Positions 11,476 through 23,112 of a DNA stretch of 64,000 bases are shown one piece after another. The DNA is from Akebia trifoliata (lineage: Eukaryota; Streptophyta; Magnoliopsida; Ranunculales; Lardizabalaceae). The stretch spans positions 8,796,187-8,860,186 of the forward strand of contig CM030715.1 of assembly GCA_017979445.1 (NCBI GenBank), written 5' to 3'. The position numbers and the translations under genes were made by a program. The notes under the pieces were generated by a model. It made no database searches. It saw only the letters and a list, made by a program, of their open reading frames with translations, and had not been told where the DNA came from. How positions within the stretch are numbered: the stretch's first letter is position 1; every line of letters begins with the position of its first letter.

Positions 11476-13555
11476 GTGGATAAAACGGTAAACGTGCATG
11501 TGGTGTGTGCAAAACAGGGTGGGGTGTGCCCGGGGCCTTTTCAAGCAAATGGGCCCATGGGCCTGATCATATACATATGAAAATTTAATCAAAACCAAAA
11601 CTATTCGAATCATATGAATATTTAATCGAGATTAATCACCATTCCAATCACATAAGCACATTGAGCATATACCAATATTAGAAACAAGCATTATTTCCTT
11701 ATGTATTCCAATTGAGGGTTATTTTGGGTGACCCCAAACAAAATGGGATTTCGATGAACGTTTAATTGAGAATAAGAATGATTATTGGAGGATTTAGGAA
11801 ACAAACCCCCTTTTTTTATTTTTTTATTTTTATTTTTTTTGAAAATAATTTTAAAAAACCAAAAATAATAATAAAACTATCGCTAAAAAAAATTAAAAAC
11901 TCCTCCTAAAAAGATTATTTATTACCACACCAATTTGTACCTTCACTATCAAAGAAGTATTGATCGATATTGCGAGATGATGTGCTCCACGTAAGAATTG
12001 GTGTGACGATAGATAACAAATTATTCCACACACCTCTCAAGAAGGGGTTGCCATCGAATCGAATTCTCAATCAGCCTCATTCCTTTCCCTTTTTTTTTTA
12101 TAAAAAAAATATATATAGTTTCATTTTTTATTTTTTAAAAAAAACTACAGTGAAGTCTCCCACAGCATGTTCGAATAAAATTCCAATAAATCCAAAATTT
12201 TGGTTCCTCTATCAGAAAAAAATCGAACCATCAAAGATCTCCATTAAACCTCACAAATGTCTCATACAGCAGAACGTCACGATTGAGGCTTCTCCAATGG
12301 CATTCGGCAGGACGAATTAGATTATTCGAATTTTATAAAAAAGAATCAATTTTTCTTCAACTTTGATAATCAAACCAGCCTGTGATCTTGTAAAAGAAAA
12401 GAATCGATTAAAGTTATTCAAACATCTGAAATTTTAGTGTAGCTTTGATGAAGAACGTATACCCGGGCAGAAAACGCATTTTTCTTGAGCCGTATGGGAA
12501 ATAAAACTGTTTGGGGAAGAAAATAAAACCCAAGAACAAAAGGGTTTAAGGTTTCGAGAGATCTATCAATTTCGAAATAAAACACCTCACGAACTACCCA
12601 ATGATTCCAAAAAACAGCGTCGATCCGCAGCTTCCGATCTTTTCCAACTCTCTATCTAGAATCAAACGACGTTGATCAACGATTTTTCAAGCTTTGCTCT
12701 TCTCGGTCTCCCTTCATAACTTGCAATTTCTTTTCTTAATAGAATCAGAGAACAGAGAGAGGAAAAAAAACGAAGCAGAAGAGCTTCTCTTTCTGCCGCT
12801 TCTTCTTTCTTAATTTGGGAAGAAGATAAACATAAGAGAAAACCTCTTCTTCTAAGGGCACACCAAATCTCATCTTACAACATTAAGGGTTTTCCCCTTA
12901 AAAAGAGATTCTTACTAGGGGCACACCACCTTAAAACATTACAAACAGTGGGTAATAGTTGACAAAAACCTTAAAATCCAAAGTTTTTTTTTTTTATTTT
13001 CTTTTTTATTTTTTTATTTGCTTTTGGGTTTCTTGCTGGCTGTCAACGTACAACATCATTTTCTTATCTAAACAAAATGATTATAAAAACTTTAAAAATT
13101 TTAAAAATTCTAAAAACTATCAATCGGAAGATCAAACACACACCTACAAATAAACCAAAAGCTTTTCCCCCTTTTTATTATTTTTTTTTTAGAAAAAAAA
13201 AAACGTCCAAGGATATATCAACGCATGCCTAATATAAAAAAATCGATGGTCTCCTTGCTCCAACAACCATTAATCCATTCTTAATAACCCCAATCTTTTA
13301 AAATTTTGCATTATTTAGGATCACCCTTAATGACCCTCAATTGGATATAGAAATAATATATAATGCTTGATCGAATCATAACAAATAATATGTCAAAAAA
13401 TCAAAGCCCAAACGCATACTCAATAATCGAAAAATAACTAGAATGAAATAAAATAATAATAAAAAATAATTAAAAAAAGCTAAACAAACTAAAAAAATTC
13501 TAGGTCTCTCTTAACAATGCTCCCATACTTGGGGTTTTTCAAGTTTGATCCTCAA

Positions 13556-13576
13556 CGTCCCCAGCAGAGTCGCCAT
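13556..13576 (-). other. Primer-binding-site-like sequence of element A
   Basis: The minus strand directly after the LTR end reads ATGGCGACTCTGCTGGGGAC. Its position and form match a tRNA primer site and parallel the one at 546-566. The tRNA is not identified. Confidence 0.65.
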
Positions 13577-14176
13577 TGAAAGCGCCCTCGATCCGCGGGG
13601 TGCGCGGATCCGCTTTTGACCCTTGAGGTTTGGGAGTCGCCACCTAGTTGTTAAGGTCTAGGAACCAAACTGACTCTAAAAAAGGCAAACTAATCTATGA
13701 AAGAGAAAAAAAAAGTCCGGGGATCACGTTACGGGGTTGAAAGGTGTTAGGCACCAACCCCGCCCGGCCAAAGCCGGTCTCTACTAACTTCCCAAATAAA
13801 TCACATTGCTAAAAATCTAGATAAAAATAAAAATAAAAAATTTTATACCTTTCCGATAGCAAGGATTTTGTTCCCTCAGATCTGACAAAAATATCTCCTT
13901 GTACCGTACTCCCTTGCTTCGTTCTATCTTCGGATTTGATTTTGGATCTCCGAGGCAAGGTATCTCCTTATTTTTAGATCTGAACTCTTCAAGTTTGTTG
14001 TGAATTTTGGGATATTTTTGGAGGCTTTTAGGCGTTTCTTATGCTAAAATCGAAGGAGGGATGTTAGGTATGGAGTTGGGGTTCCAAAACTAGGATTTAT
14101 GGGAGGCTAGGGGGACTTTTAGACCTACTTCTCTTAGGGTTTATGATTTGATCCAAAAATAAGGTGTGAGCACCTC

Positions 14177-14186
14177 TATTTATAAT
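14177..14186 (-). promoter_or_regulatory. TATA box of the element A LTR
   Basis: The minus strand reads TTATAAATAGAGGTGCTCAC. The same block recurs in the solo LTR at 52091-52112, so the promoter is conserved in the family. Confidence 0.6.
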
Positions 14187-14384
14187 TTTTTTAGGGGTTG
14201 ATTTGGATAGAGTTAGTATTTTATTAGAGTTCTTTTAATTAGTGTTATATTTTAGTTAGACTTGTTTTAGGTAGAATTGTGTTTTAATTAGAATTATTTT
14301 AGGTAGAATTGTTTTTAAGTTAGAACTCTATTAGATTGAGTTATTATTTAATTAGAACTCTATTATAACTTTTGGTCTTATTTG

Positions 14385-14530
14385 ATTGACTTTTAATGTT
14401 TTGACTTTAGTCTTAATTGATTGACTTTTAATATCTTGACTTCAGTCTTGCTTAATTGACTTTAATTTTGACTTCAGTTTCACTTGATTGACTTTAATAC
14501 CTTGACTTCAGTCTTGTTTGATTTACTTTT
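14385..14530. repeat. ~35-bp tandem repeats in U3 of the element A LTR
   Basis: Four or five copies of TTGATTGACTTTAATNNCTTGACTTCAGTCTT-like units (given here as blocks TTGATTGACTT, TAAT, CTTGACTTCAGTCTT). The mirror image is at 51745-51905 in the solo LTR. Confidence 0.65.
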
Positions 14531-15313
14531 AATTTTTGGAGAACCCCCCTCTAAAATATCTTTAATTCTTTGGACCCCCAAATGGAGGGGTCCTTAAAGA
14601 AATATCCCACGAACCCTCAACAATTTTACTTGAAAGTCCGATTGATCGATTTTTTTAGTTCTAATTTTTAAATTAATTTCATTAATATTTCACTTTAATT
14701 ATTTAATGTTTTATTTATTAATTTCGAAAATTTTAATTATGAAAATTGTGAAATTACCGTTTTGCCCCTAGAGAGGACTTTTCACGTTTTAAGTCGGTTT
14801 TTAATGTTCTAGGATGTTTTAGAATCGATTTTTCGTAAGGAATTCAATGGAAATATTGGTTTTTGTTATTTATGAAATTTTTTGTGTGAAATGGTCGTGA
14901 ACTTTATGAGGGGCATTTTCGTAATTTTGTCAAATTCTGTTAAAACTGGTGAAATGATTTATTTGGTTCCAATTTGTTGTTTTATGTGTTTGAATGGGTT
15001 TTTCTAAGCATATCGTAGGTTCTAGGGTTGTTTTGAGGTTAGGGGTATTTTGGTAATTTGGTCAATTTTTAGTGATTTTTATTGTGAAGCTTCTTTTTGG
15101 TCTGCAAAATGATGATTTCTATGTTTCTGGGGTCGTATTTTCCTAGCGTAGCGTGGTTTCTAAGGTTTTGTCAATTTGAAATACCTCATCCGGATTTCTG
15201 AAACATATCTGGTAACAAAATAAAGCAATGGAATACACATCCATCATTGGGAATCATTGCGATCGGGTTGACGAGTTGATTAATCAGGCGAGTGCAAAAA
15301 TGGGGTGTCTACA

Positions 15314-16073
15314 GTTGGATATGAGTAATAGTTAGTGGGTTTTTAAGTGTTGGGCTTGGGTTTAGGAGGGTTGTGGGTGATATAAGGTTTGTTTGTGGGT
15401 TGGATTTTTGAGGGGGGGTAGGTGTTAGGGTTTAGGTGACATAGGATTAATTTTGGGTTAAGGGTAAGGTAAGAAATGAATTTAGGAAGGAGTTGAGGGC
15501 TTATGGGCCTTAGGTGGGTTTAGGATATTCGCGAATTTCGAGGCGAAGTGGGGGATGATGGATGAAGGGTAAGTATCCCAAGTCTCACATTTTCTAATTT
15601 TTCAATTTTTTTCCATTTTTCTTGAGGTTATTAATTTGACCAAAAATGCCACGTGTTTGGCAATTTGGGCCTTTTGGGCCCGTTGGAGAATTTATCGATT
15701 TTTGTGGATATAAGTGTGGAGCGGTGATGTTGAACACGTGTGGGATGGGTCACAATCCTTCTTGTGGGTCCCTTAGACCATTGGGTGGTCTTGGGGCCTT
15801 AAAAATTGTTATTTTATCGTTTTGGGCCTTAGAGGCCCATTGGCCTATTTTGTTGGAAAATCGGTATTCCGAATAGAGTGAGGTGGACGGGAGCATGCCG
15901 AACCCTCTTGGTGGACCTACTAAACCCTAGAGAGGCATTAGAGGCTTTGATTCTGGCGAAAATGTCATGTTTCGATGATTCGGGCCATCAAGGCCCGTTG
16001 GTTAGATTTAATTGGAAAATTATTATTTTTGGGCCCTTCCGAGTGTGGGCCCGTTCAAATTGGAGTGTTTACA
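15314..16073 (-). repeat. LTR C: partial older LTR split by element A
   Basis: The minus strand begins TGTAAACACTCCAATTTG at 16073 and is cut at 15314 by the element A LTR. It holds three diverged ~160-bp tandem units with GGGCC/GGCCCGTTGG palindromes (about 15650, 15815 and 15970). The rest of the LTR should lie on the far side of elements A and B, outside the window. Confidence 0.6.
15645..16040. repeat. Three ~160-bp tandem units with GGGCC palindromes in LTR C
   Basis: Each unit has a TTNGGGCC...GGCCCRTTGG core, followed 15-25 bp later by TTGGAAAAT or GGAGAATTTATCG. Spacing is about 155-165 bp. Plus-strand frames here are artefacts. Confidence 0.55.
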
Positions 16074-17184
16074 GACGTCTTCGAGAACTTTGTCGACAAC
16101 ACGCTCTGGCTGAAAAACTGAATGAGAAGATGTACATGTTGGAATGCGGGATCTGCTAGATCTGCATGGTACAGCTTGAGACTTCTTGCATAGATGACTG
16201 AGTGAATGTTGTGTAACCTATACGGTAACCAGAGTTTAACAAACATGTACGTCCTTGGACTGTGTCTCCTGTAGCCTGAAACAATAGTGTGAGAAGTTAG
16301 ACATTGTCGGCCTGTGATAAGTTCAAAAGTACTCTTTTTGGAGGAAGAGTTCTTCTAAAAGTTGGAATTGAACAAATTCGCCCAATTCTCATGATCGATA
16401 TTGGCAAGATGCCTAAAATACTCCAACGCATAATTGAATCTCTTCGTTGGCCAATCTAATTGCTGATGTCCACTAGTTGGAAATTCAAGCTGGAATCCAA
16501 GTAATCTGCATGTTCCGTCTCATAACTTCCTATGATTCTTGAATCTCTGACGCTGACAATACTCTTGGGCACATCCCAATTCTTGTTGACACTCTGACGT
16601 AGTAACTGAGGGGCTTCATCTGCAACTTGAATCTGACAGTAACCTGATCTCTGACCCAACTTTGAAGAGTACTTGGTTGTCTCAAGTTTATCATACAAGT
16701 CGGCAACTGGCTTGATAGGATACCTATTCTTGAAGGTGATCTTCTTCGATGTTCGATAATCAACACAACGTCACGAAGACCCATACTTCTTCTGTTACTT
16801 GCTTAACTCAACTAGTCTTAGAGGACTCATCCTGAAAGGCCTCTCTATAAGAGGTGTGGCAACAGGTAACAATTCATTATGATGATCTATCGACCTACAT
16901 GGTTGTAGTGTCTTCGAAAGCTCATTCGCTATCACATCATCAACTTCTGCTAAAACCTGTATAACTTGTGTGGGAGTTGAACTATGGTCCTATTATTCGG
17001 ATTCAACTCTTAAGGAAGTAATGTATGGTTGCTTACCTTTCTTCAACCCTTTCTTCAATTGAATGACTGAAATCAACTTTCCCTCTTCCTTGCCTGTGGA
17101 GACGGGAACGAAGCTTGGGCATGCACCAATGGTAATAAAAATCATGAAAAAATAATAAACCAATCCAATAGTAATAAAAATCAT
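16074..17184 (-). pseudogene. Decayed chromovirus-type gypsy pol (RT) fragment
   Basis: The minus frames at 16784-16456 give parts of a chromovirus-type RT: a YRTS/K-type block, LYDKLETTKYSSKLGQRSGY and CQIQVADEAPQ, in shifted frames. At 17184-16993 lies GKEEGKLISVIQLKKGLKKG, a block typical of chromovirus pol just before the RT. Motifs are diverged and heavily shifted. Between 16074 and 16450 no domain is recognisable, so RNase H and integrase are missing before LTR C. This may be the internal remnant of the element that owns LTR C. Confidence 0.6.
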
Positions 17185-17199
17185 AAAAAAATCATGAAC

Positions 17200-18045
17200 C
17201 TATCCAAAATACTTATTATTTTTAACATATTAAAAACAAAAATCATGAAAAAATTAGAAAATAAAAATCATTTAACACTTACCTTGTAAAAGATGATTGA
17301 AAATTAAAGTCATTTTTAAAATCGAATGTTGCTTGTTGCTTGTTGCTTGTTGCTTGTTGCTTATTGCTTGTTCAAAATTGAATCCATCATTAATCAAGAA
17401 AATATATATTTATCTACAACAACATAAAAAAGACAATTATGCATTTACGCTAAGTAATATTAAATATTAGAAACTAAAAACATTAAATGAATAAATAAAC
17501 TCACAATCATCAATGATTTTAATCAAAAGGCATAACAAAAACAAATATAGTGAAAAAAAAAAAAAGAAATCAAGCAAATAAACAACAGAAAATGAATAAG
17601 TGAATAAATACTTAACCACAATTCATATTTATGCCAATCCAACTTGAGTTGCAAAAATAAATTCAAATAAGAATCATCCATCAAACAAAACAAATGTCTC
17701 ACACACAAAAATAAATACAGCTATGAACATGTCTTATATAATATAAGTCAATCCAAAATGGAAATTATAACTAAAACCAAGTAAGTCCATTCCATGTCTT
17801 CTTTCATGCTCCAATTCATAAGACTTAAAAATGAAAAAATAAACATCATCATTAATTCATTATTGAATAGGTATTTAAAAAGCAATTTACTTCATAACAT
17901 ATAGTTTTAGAAAAGTAATTTACCTATAATCGCAAATGAAGAGGTATTTGAAAATCAACTAATCACTGATCAAATGGAAAGATTTCATCATCTATAATGA
18001 TTGTAAAAATAAAATAAATTTTCATTAAATAGAAATATTATAATC
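17200..18045. other. AT-rich non-coding stretch with (TTGCTTG)n
   Basis: No coding frame is credible here. A heptamer run TTGCTTG, about six copies, lies at 17328-17372. The 3' non-coding part of the hAT element probably occupies most of this stretch. Confidence 0.5.
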
Positions 18046-20026
18046 TTATACATGAGTAAAATGACAAAATAATAAAAATAAAAAGTTACCTGACTCAACT
18101 TCTTCAAGTTCCTCTAGTATCTCTTCAACATCAATTGAAAGAAGTGAAGCATGTAACCAATCTTGTCCACAAATCAAGCATTCTACTAGCTTTGGGGTTA
18201 GGAAGCTTCGAAATTGATCTAGTATGCGACTTTCGGTGCTAAAAGCACTCTCAAAAGTAATAATGAAAACAAGAATAGATAATAAATCTCGTGCCACCTT
18301 AGAAAGTATGGGATATTTGAAAGAATTCATTTTTCACCAATTCAAAATTTCAAAGTTTAAGTCTTGCTTTTTAACTCATTCTTCCAAATATTTATCCACT
18401 TCTGATTTGCATTCCACGCTTTCTTCTTCTTACATTTGTCTTAGAAACTCAAATTGGAGATACTTCATTTGCATACTAACTTCACTAATTGGTCGATCAA
18501 GATCCATCTCTTTTGAATTCTGAGTAAAATCAGATGAAGAAGCAACTGGAGTTAAATCATGAAGTTAATACTGTTCAAAAATTTGATTCAATGTTTTTCT
18601 TACCTTCTTAACAAAGCCATCAACTTTCGTGGGTGTATAAAGGTTTGAGTAGAAAATTTTGACATATCACAACTTATAACAAGGATCTAACACCACCGCA
18701 ACCAATAACATCAAGTTTACTTTATCAATGCTCCCCCAATATTTATCAAATTTTTCCTTCATCTTTATTGACATAGAACTCAAGCAAGGATCAAAGCTTT
18801 TAGACCAATCAGAAATAGTACTTTCAATAGCACAAACTTCATGAAAATACGTATTACCAGTTACATACAACGAGCTTGACATGCACTTAGAAACCTCGTA
18901 AAAAGTTTACAAAAAACTTAACTAATACTCGAGCATAATTCCAATCTTCTTCGGTGGGAAGTCCATCTTTGAGTTCATTACTAAACTATGGTTCTTATTC
19001 TTCTAATCGTTCAAATACTTTTTGAAACTTTACTACAATATCCAACATAAGGTATGTTGAATTTCACCTAGTTGAAACATCAAGAACTAAAGAACTCTTA
19101 CACGTGATTCTTTCTTGATCAACACACTTCTTGAACTGTTGAGCTCTTGTAGGGGAATTTTTAACGTATTTTACAATACCACGAATTTTAACAATCGAAT
19201 CATACACATCATTTATGCCATCCTTCACAATCAAATTCAATATATGCACGCAACACCTCATATGCAAGAACTCATTGTCTAAAATGCAACCATATCTTTT
19301 ATTTAGCTTTCTCTTCATGTATCCCACGGCAACATCGTTGGAACTTAAATTATCAACCGTAATAATGCACACATTTTTTATACCCCATTGAAGCAAACAT
19401 AACTTAATCATTTTACCAATTTCCTTCCTTTTATGACTCGTAACTGCACAAAAGTTAATTATCCTTTTATGTAATTTTCAATCTTTATCTACAAAATGCA
19501 CAATAAGACACATTTATAAGATATTTTGTAAGGAAGTCCACAAATCTGTTGTGAGGGAAACTCTATGCACAAAACTATTCAACAAGTTCTTCAACTTTTT
19601 CTTCTCAATTGTATACAATTGTAAATAATCTCTTACAACCGTGGTGTAATATACTAATTGAAATTTAGGTTGCAATACACTTAAAAAGAATCGAAATCCT
19701 TCACGCTCAACAATCTTAAAAGGCAATTCATCAATAATAATCATCTTAGTGAAGGCAGATCTACACAACTCTTGATCAAATTTCTAAGCGGCAAGATTAA
19801 TATCTCATTCTTGTCCTATCTTTTGGAATGACAAAAGTTTTTGTCTTTTGTTATCATTATATTGATACTTAGAATATTTACTCAAATGTTTTCTTAATGT
19901 AGTAGTCCTGTTAGCACTTGAATACTCATAATCTGAACCACAGTAATTGCATTTAGCCTTTTCTACCTTGCCTCCTTTATCAATTTTTATTTTGACAAAA
20001 ATAATAAACCAATTATAACTAAGCAA
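18046..20026 (-). pseudogene. hAT transposase (BED finger, RICESLEEPER-like), decayed
   Basis: In order on the minus strand: a BED zinc finger at 20026-19805 (AKCNYCGSDYEYSS...TLRKHLSK, with the Cys pair and His); at 19768-19514 IDELPFKIVEREGFRFFLSV and VSLTTDLWTS; at 19411-19064 ITVDNLSSNDVAVGYMKRKL and LHMRCCVHILNLIVKDG; at 18882-18667 KEKFDKYWGSIDKVNLML and AVVLDPCYKL; at 18330-18046 the C-terminal dimerisation block, FKYPILSKVARDLLSI and ESAFSTESRILDQFRS. The order fits a full RICESLEEPER-type protein of 600-700 residues. Multiple stops and shifts separate all five blocks. Such proteins cut and paste hAT DNA; this one is dead. Confidence 0.85.
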
Positions 20027-20039
20027 CCAATTATAACTT

Positions 20040-21120
20040 TTGTACCTTTAAAAAAAAAATTATTAAATAAGCAAATAGATGAATTAAAAAAGAATGAGTA
20101 ATTATTTATAATAATTCAAGGCATATCCCCCACAAAAAAACCTATCCATCATTAGAAGAGCTTTGAATATCTTAAAATTCTTTATTTTCATGGAGAAATT
20201 TGGGAAACCCATTAACCCAAAGAAGACCACATAATTTCATTTGGATAAATTACCTACATTGGAAGTGAAATAGTAATCTCAAATAAATGGTCTAAATTCC
20301 TATAAACTTCAAATTTCAATCACCCAATCAGAGAAAACCTTCAATGCTCAAGTAGGGGTTTTTCAATAAATTAAACACTAAGGGTAAAGTTATTGAAAAA
20401 CAACTAGACATCACACAACAATAGCTCTAAATAATATTTCTAAAAAAATTCCACCAAATTAAGAGCTATACTAGTTGGTGTCAGCTAAAAGGATCTCCTT
20501 CTGCCATTCAAACCTTATCTTGGAAAAAAAATTAAGCAAAATTTCAATCAACCCAGAAAGCAAATCCTCAATTTCAAACATGGGTTTGCTTTTCTACCAA
20601 CAAATTTTAACAAAAGATCAGTTTTTTTTTATTTATAATGATGACCACTATATCAAATGGGCACTTTTGCAAATAGAATCAAAACTTTATTTTCAATCAA
20701 CAGTCATGAAAGATATAGAGAATTAATTAAATAAATTCAAGTTATTAGTTATAGAGAGAGCATACTTTAATAGTTCCGCTTGGAGACAAAATAACGAGGA
20801 AATCACCTTCAGGTATGAAGGAAGTGATGAGAGATTTCAGTTTTCGTCTTCCCATGGCGGCAAACTCAATTGTGTTTTATTACAAAAAAGAAAAAAAATA
20901 GAAGATTCATGGTAAACTCTATTACAGCGTTGAGAGAAAGAGAGAGAGAGAGTTACCTCTTCGTTTTCTAATGAGGTGGCTAGGCGAGGTGAGTGACGAA
21001 GACAAATGAGAAACATGGCGGCTAGGTTTTCCGTTTTCTCTTCAGAATTTTTCTAACAGGAAGAAGAAGAGAAAAATAAAACGAAAATTTTATTTTTAAA
21101 TATATATATATATATATATA
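20040..21120. other. Non-coding 5' part of the hAT element
   Basis: No supported gene. A GA run (20938-20953) and a (TA)n run (21100-21132) are present. Two CATGGCGGC-containing blocks lie at 20853 and 21013. Confidence 0.45.
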
Positions 21121-21300
21121 ATATATATATATAATTGGTTCGGTTCTATATATCCCTAATCCGAAACCGAACCAAATTAACCAGATTTTTTTTTTACGAT
21201 CCGTACCTGAACCTTGAGTGTGTTCAATCCGAACCAATCCAATCCAAAAGCTTTGGAATGGTTCGGTTATCAGATTTACCCGATTCAATGTGCACCCCTA

Positions 21301-21361
21301 TTATCTATCGAAATAGATTTGCTATCTAGTTTGCTTCAACCCTCTGTCAAAGAGGGACATC
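21301..21361 (+). other. Internal 3' end and polypurine tract before the LTR at 21362
   Basis: The sequence ATAGATTTGCTATCTAG...CAAAGAGGGACATC precedes the LTR. A near copy, ATAGATTTGTCATCTAC...CAAAGAGGGGCATC, precedes a second LTR start at 22940-22991. A purine run right before an LTR is the expected polypurine tract. Confidence 0.5.
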
Positions 21362-22866
21362 TGCAGACATCTCATTTTTGCATTCGCCTGATTAATCAAC
21401 TCATTTACCCGATTGTGACGATTCCCAATGATGGATGAATATTCCAATATTTTTTATTTGTTACTAGATATGTTTTAAAAATTCGGATGAGGTATCTCAA
21501 GTAAGGAAAACTTTAAAAACCACGCTACACTAGAAAAATATGACCCAAGACCTAGAAATTATCATTTTCAAACAAAAAGAAGTTTTACGAGAAAAATCAT
21601 CAAAAAATAATCAAATTACTAAAATACCCCCGACATCAAAATATCCCTAGAGCTTACATTACACTTAGGAAAACCCTTTCGAATACATAAAACAACAAAT
21701 TAATATCAAATAAAATGTTTCACCAATTTTCATAAAATTCAACAAAATTATGAAAACACCCTCATAGGGTCCACGATTATTTCACGTCGAAAAATTCATA
21801 AATCACACAAACCAACACTTTATTGAATTTCTTACAAAAAACTGATTTTAAAACATCCCAAAACATCGAAAAACGACTTCGAAATGCAAAAACCCTCTTG
21901 AAGGCAAAACGATAATTTTTTAATCCTAAAAATTTCAAAATTAATAATTAAAACATTAATTAACGTAAAGTGAAATCTTAATAAATTGAATTAAACAATT
22001 AAAACCAACTAATTAAGCCCACGGGCCAAATTTTAAGTGGTAGCCCACTTGATATTTATTAGAAGGCCCCTCTATTTGGGGTCCCAAAGAATTAAAAATA
22101 TAATCATTGGGTTCTTAAAAAAACTAAAAAATATTCTTTCATTGTACGTAATAATTGAAACCCTAATTTAAAACCTTAATTCAAAATCCTAATTAACCTA
22201 ATCTTAAAGAGACTTAGTCAAACTAAAAGACTTCTAAAAAAATCTATAAAAAGGAGCCTTCACAACCCAATCTCGCAGGTCAAAAGAAACCCTAGGAAAG
22301 AGATGTTAGAAACACCCCCCAACCTTCCCAAAATCCTAAATCTGAACCCCAACTCCCTACCTAACATTCGAATCCTAATTTTTGCTCAAAAAACACCTAA
22401 GAAACCCTCCAAAAACAACCTAAAAACCTTCCAAAAAATATTCAAAAAATTAAAAAATACTCAGATCTAGGAAGATGATACTTATCTTGGAGATCAGAAT
22501 CAGATCCAGTGACGGAGAAAAAATAGTAAAACTCACACGAGGACACTCTTCGCCAGTTCTGAGGGAATCTACTGTCGCAATCACCCAGGTAAAATAGTTT
22601 TTTTTTTATTTATTTTATTATTTATTTTTTTAGCAATGTGATTTTTGGAAAAAAGTAGAGACTAACGTTTGTCGGGTGGGGTTGGTGTCTAACACCTTCC
22701 AACCCGTAACGTGATCCCCAGACCCGTTCTTTTTGTAGACCAATATTTTCTTATCTATTCAGAGTCAATGTTTCGATTCCTAGACCATAATAATTAGGTG
22801 GCAACTCCCAAATCCCAAACCTACAAAAAAAGTGGATTCACAACCCGTAAATCGAGGGCGCTTTCA
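21362..22866 (+). repeat. Diverged LTR of the element A family, plus orientation (1505 bp)
   Basis: It begins TGCAGACATCTCATTTTTGC and ends CGAGGGCGCTTTCA. It shares with the element A LTR the CGCCTGATTAATCAACTC block, a TATA box (22243-22250), TTGGTGTCTAACACCTTCC and AGGTGGCAACTCCC. It is about 230 bp shorter and visibly more diverged, so it is an older copy. The flanks acatc and aatac do not match, so no duplication is seen. Confidence 0.75.
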
Positions 22867-22939
22867 AATACCCTCATGAATTGTCAAATCATGCCACAAA
22901 ATGAATGCTACTAAATTTGGCATTCGGATGACGTACTAT

Positions 22940-23095
22940 CTACCAAATAGATTTGTCATCTACTTTGCTTACAACCTCTTCCAAAGAGGGGCATCTATAG
23001 ACACCTCATTTTGCGTTCACCTAATCTGACAACTCGTCACCCAATTGTCGTGCATCCCTAATGATGAACACATGAAATATGAGAATAGTCGAAAG
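22940..23095 (+). repeat. Second polypurine tract and truncated LTR start of the same family
   Basis: CAAAGAGGGGCATC is followed by TATAGACACCTCATTTTGCG and about 85 bp of LTR-like sequence (AACTCGTCACCCAATTG). The similarity then stops near 23095. Confidence 0.5.
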
Positions 23096-23112
23096 CTCTT
23101 AATACTCCTTAG

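Larger units (their letters stand above)
10371..13555 (-). other. Long non-coding leader of element A
   Basis: This ~3.2-kb stretch between ORF1 and the PBS has no credible coding frame. It holds an A/T-rich minisatellite (10420-10545), a tandem duplication (11155-11475), long A/T homopolymer-rich blocks (11800-12170) and a CT-rich block (12660-12850). Its upper end is a T/A-rich stretch (12960-13500). A long leader is normal for Ogre-like elements. Confidence 0.55.
2624..15313 (-). mobile_element. Element A: Ogre/Tat-like Ty3/gypsy retrotransposon, 3' end cut by element B
   Basis: The order on the minus strand is 5' LTR (15313-13577), PBS (13576-13556), long leader (13555-10371), an extra ORF (10370-9177), gag (8981-7076), protease region (6983-6537), G-patch-like segment (6476-6027), RT (5966-4490), RNase H (4484-3480) and integrase (3478-2624). 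An extra ORF before gag, a duplicated RNase H and a very long leader are known marks of the Ogre/Tat lineage. Several stops and small shifts break the frames, so it is non-autonomous. The 3' LTR is missing because element B is inserted in the integrase. The flanking sequence at 15314 is an older LTR. Confidence 0.8.
13577..15313 (-). repeat. 5' LTR of element A (1737 bp)
   Basis: The minus strand starts TGTAGACACCCCATTTTTGC at 15313 and ends GAGGGCGCTTTCA at 13577. TATA is at 14177-14186. The U3 part carries TTGACTT-type tandem repeats (14385-14530). The 3' third has the GGTGTTAGGCACC motif near 13745 and an internal PBS-like GGTGGCGACTCC at 13633-13644. The reverse complement is almost identical, in the stretches compared, to the solo LTR at 50964-52702 (1739 bp). 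Neighbouring bases (gccat and gttgg) are not a duplication, as expected since 13576 is internal sequence. Confidence 0.85.
17115..21300 (-). mobile_element. hAT superfamily DNA transposon (decayed); lower end uncertain
   Basis: The high-coordinate end is clear: the minus strand starts TAGGGGTGCACATTGAATCG at 21300. It is followed by many CCGAACC/GGTTCGG subterminal motifs (21130-21270), typical of plant hAT ends. The transposase remnant is at 20026-18046. A weak partner end is GGGCATGCACCAATG near 17117, but no 8-bp duplication was found, so the lower boundary is a guess. Confidence 0.6.

Noticed and set aside
13572..15318. gccat/gttgg as a target duplication of the element A LTR
   Set aside because: They do not match, and 13572-13576 is the PBS, so the LTR is not solo.
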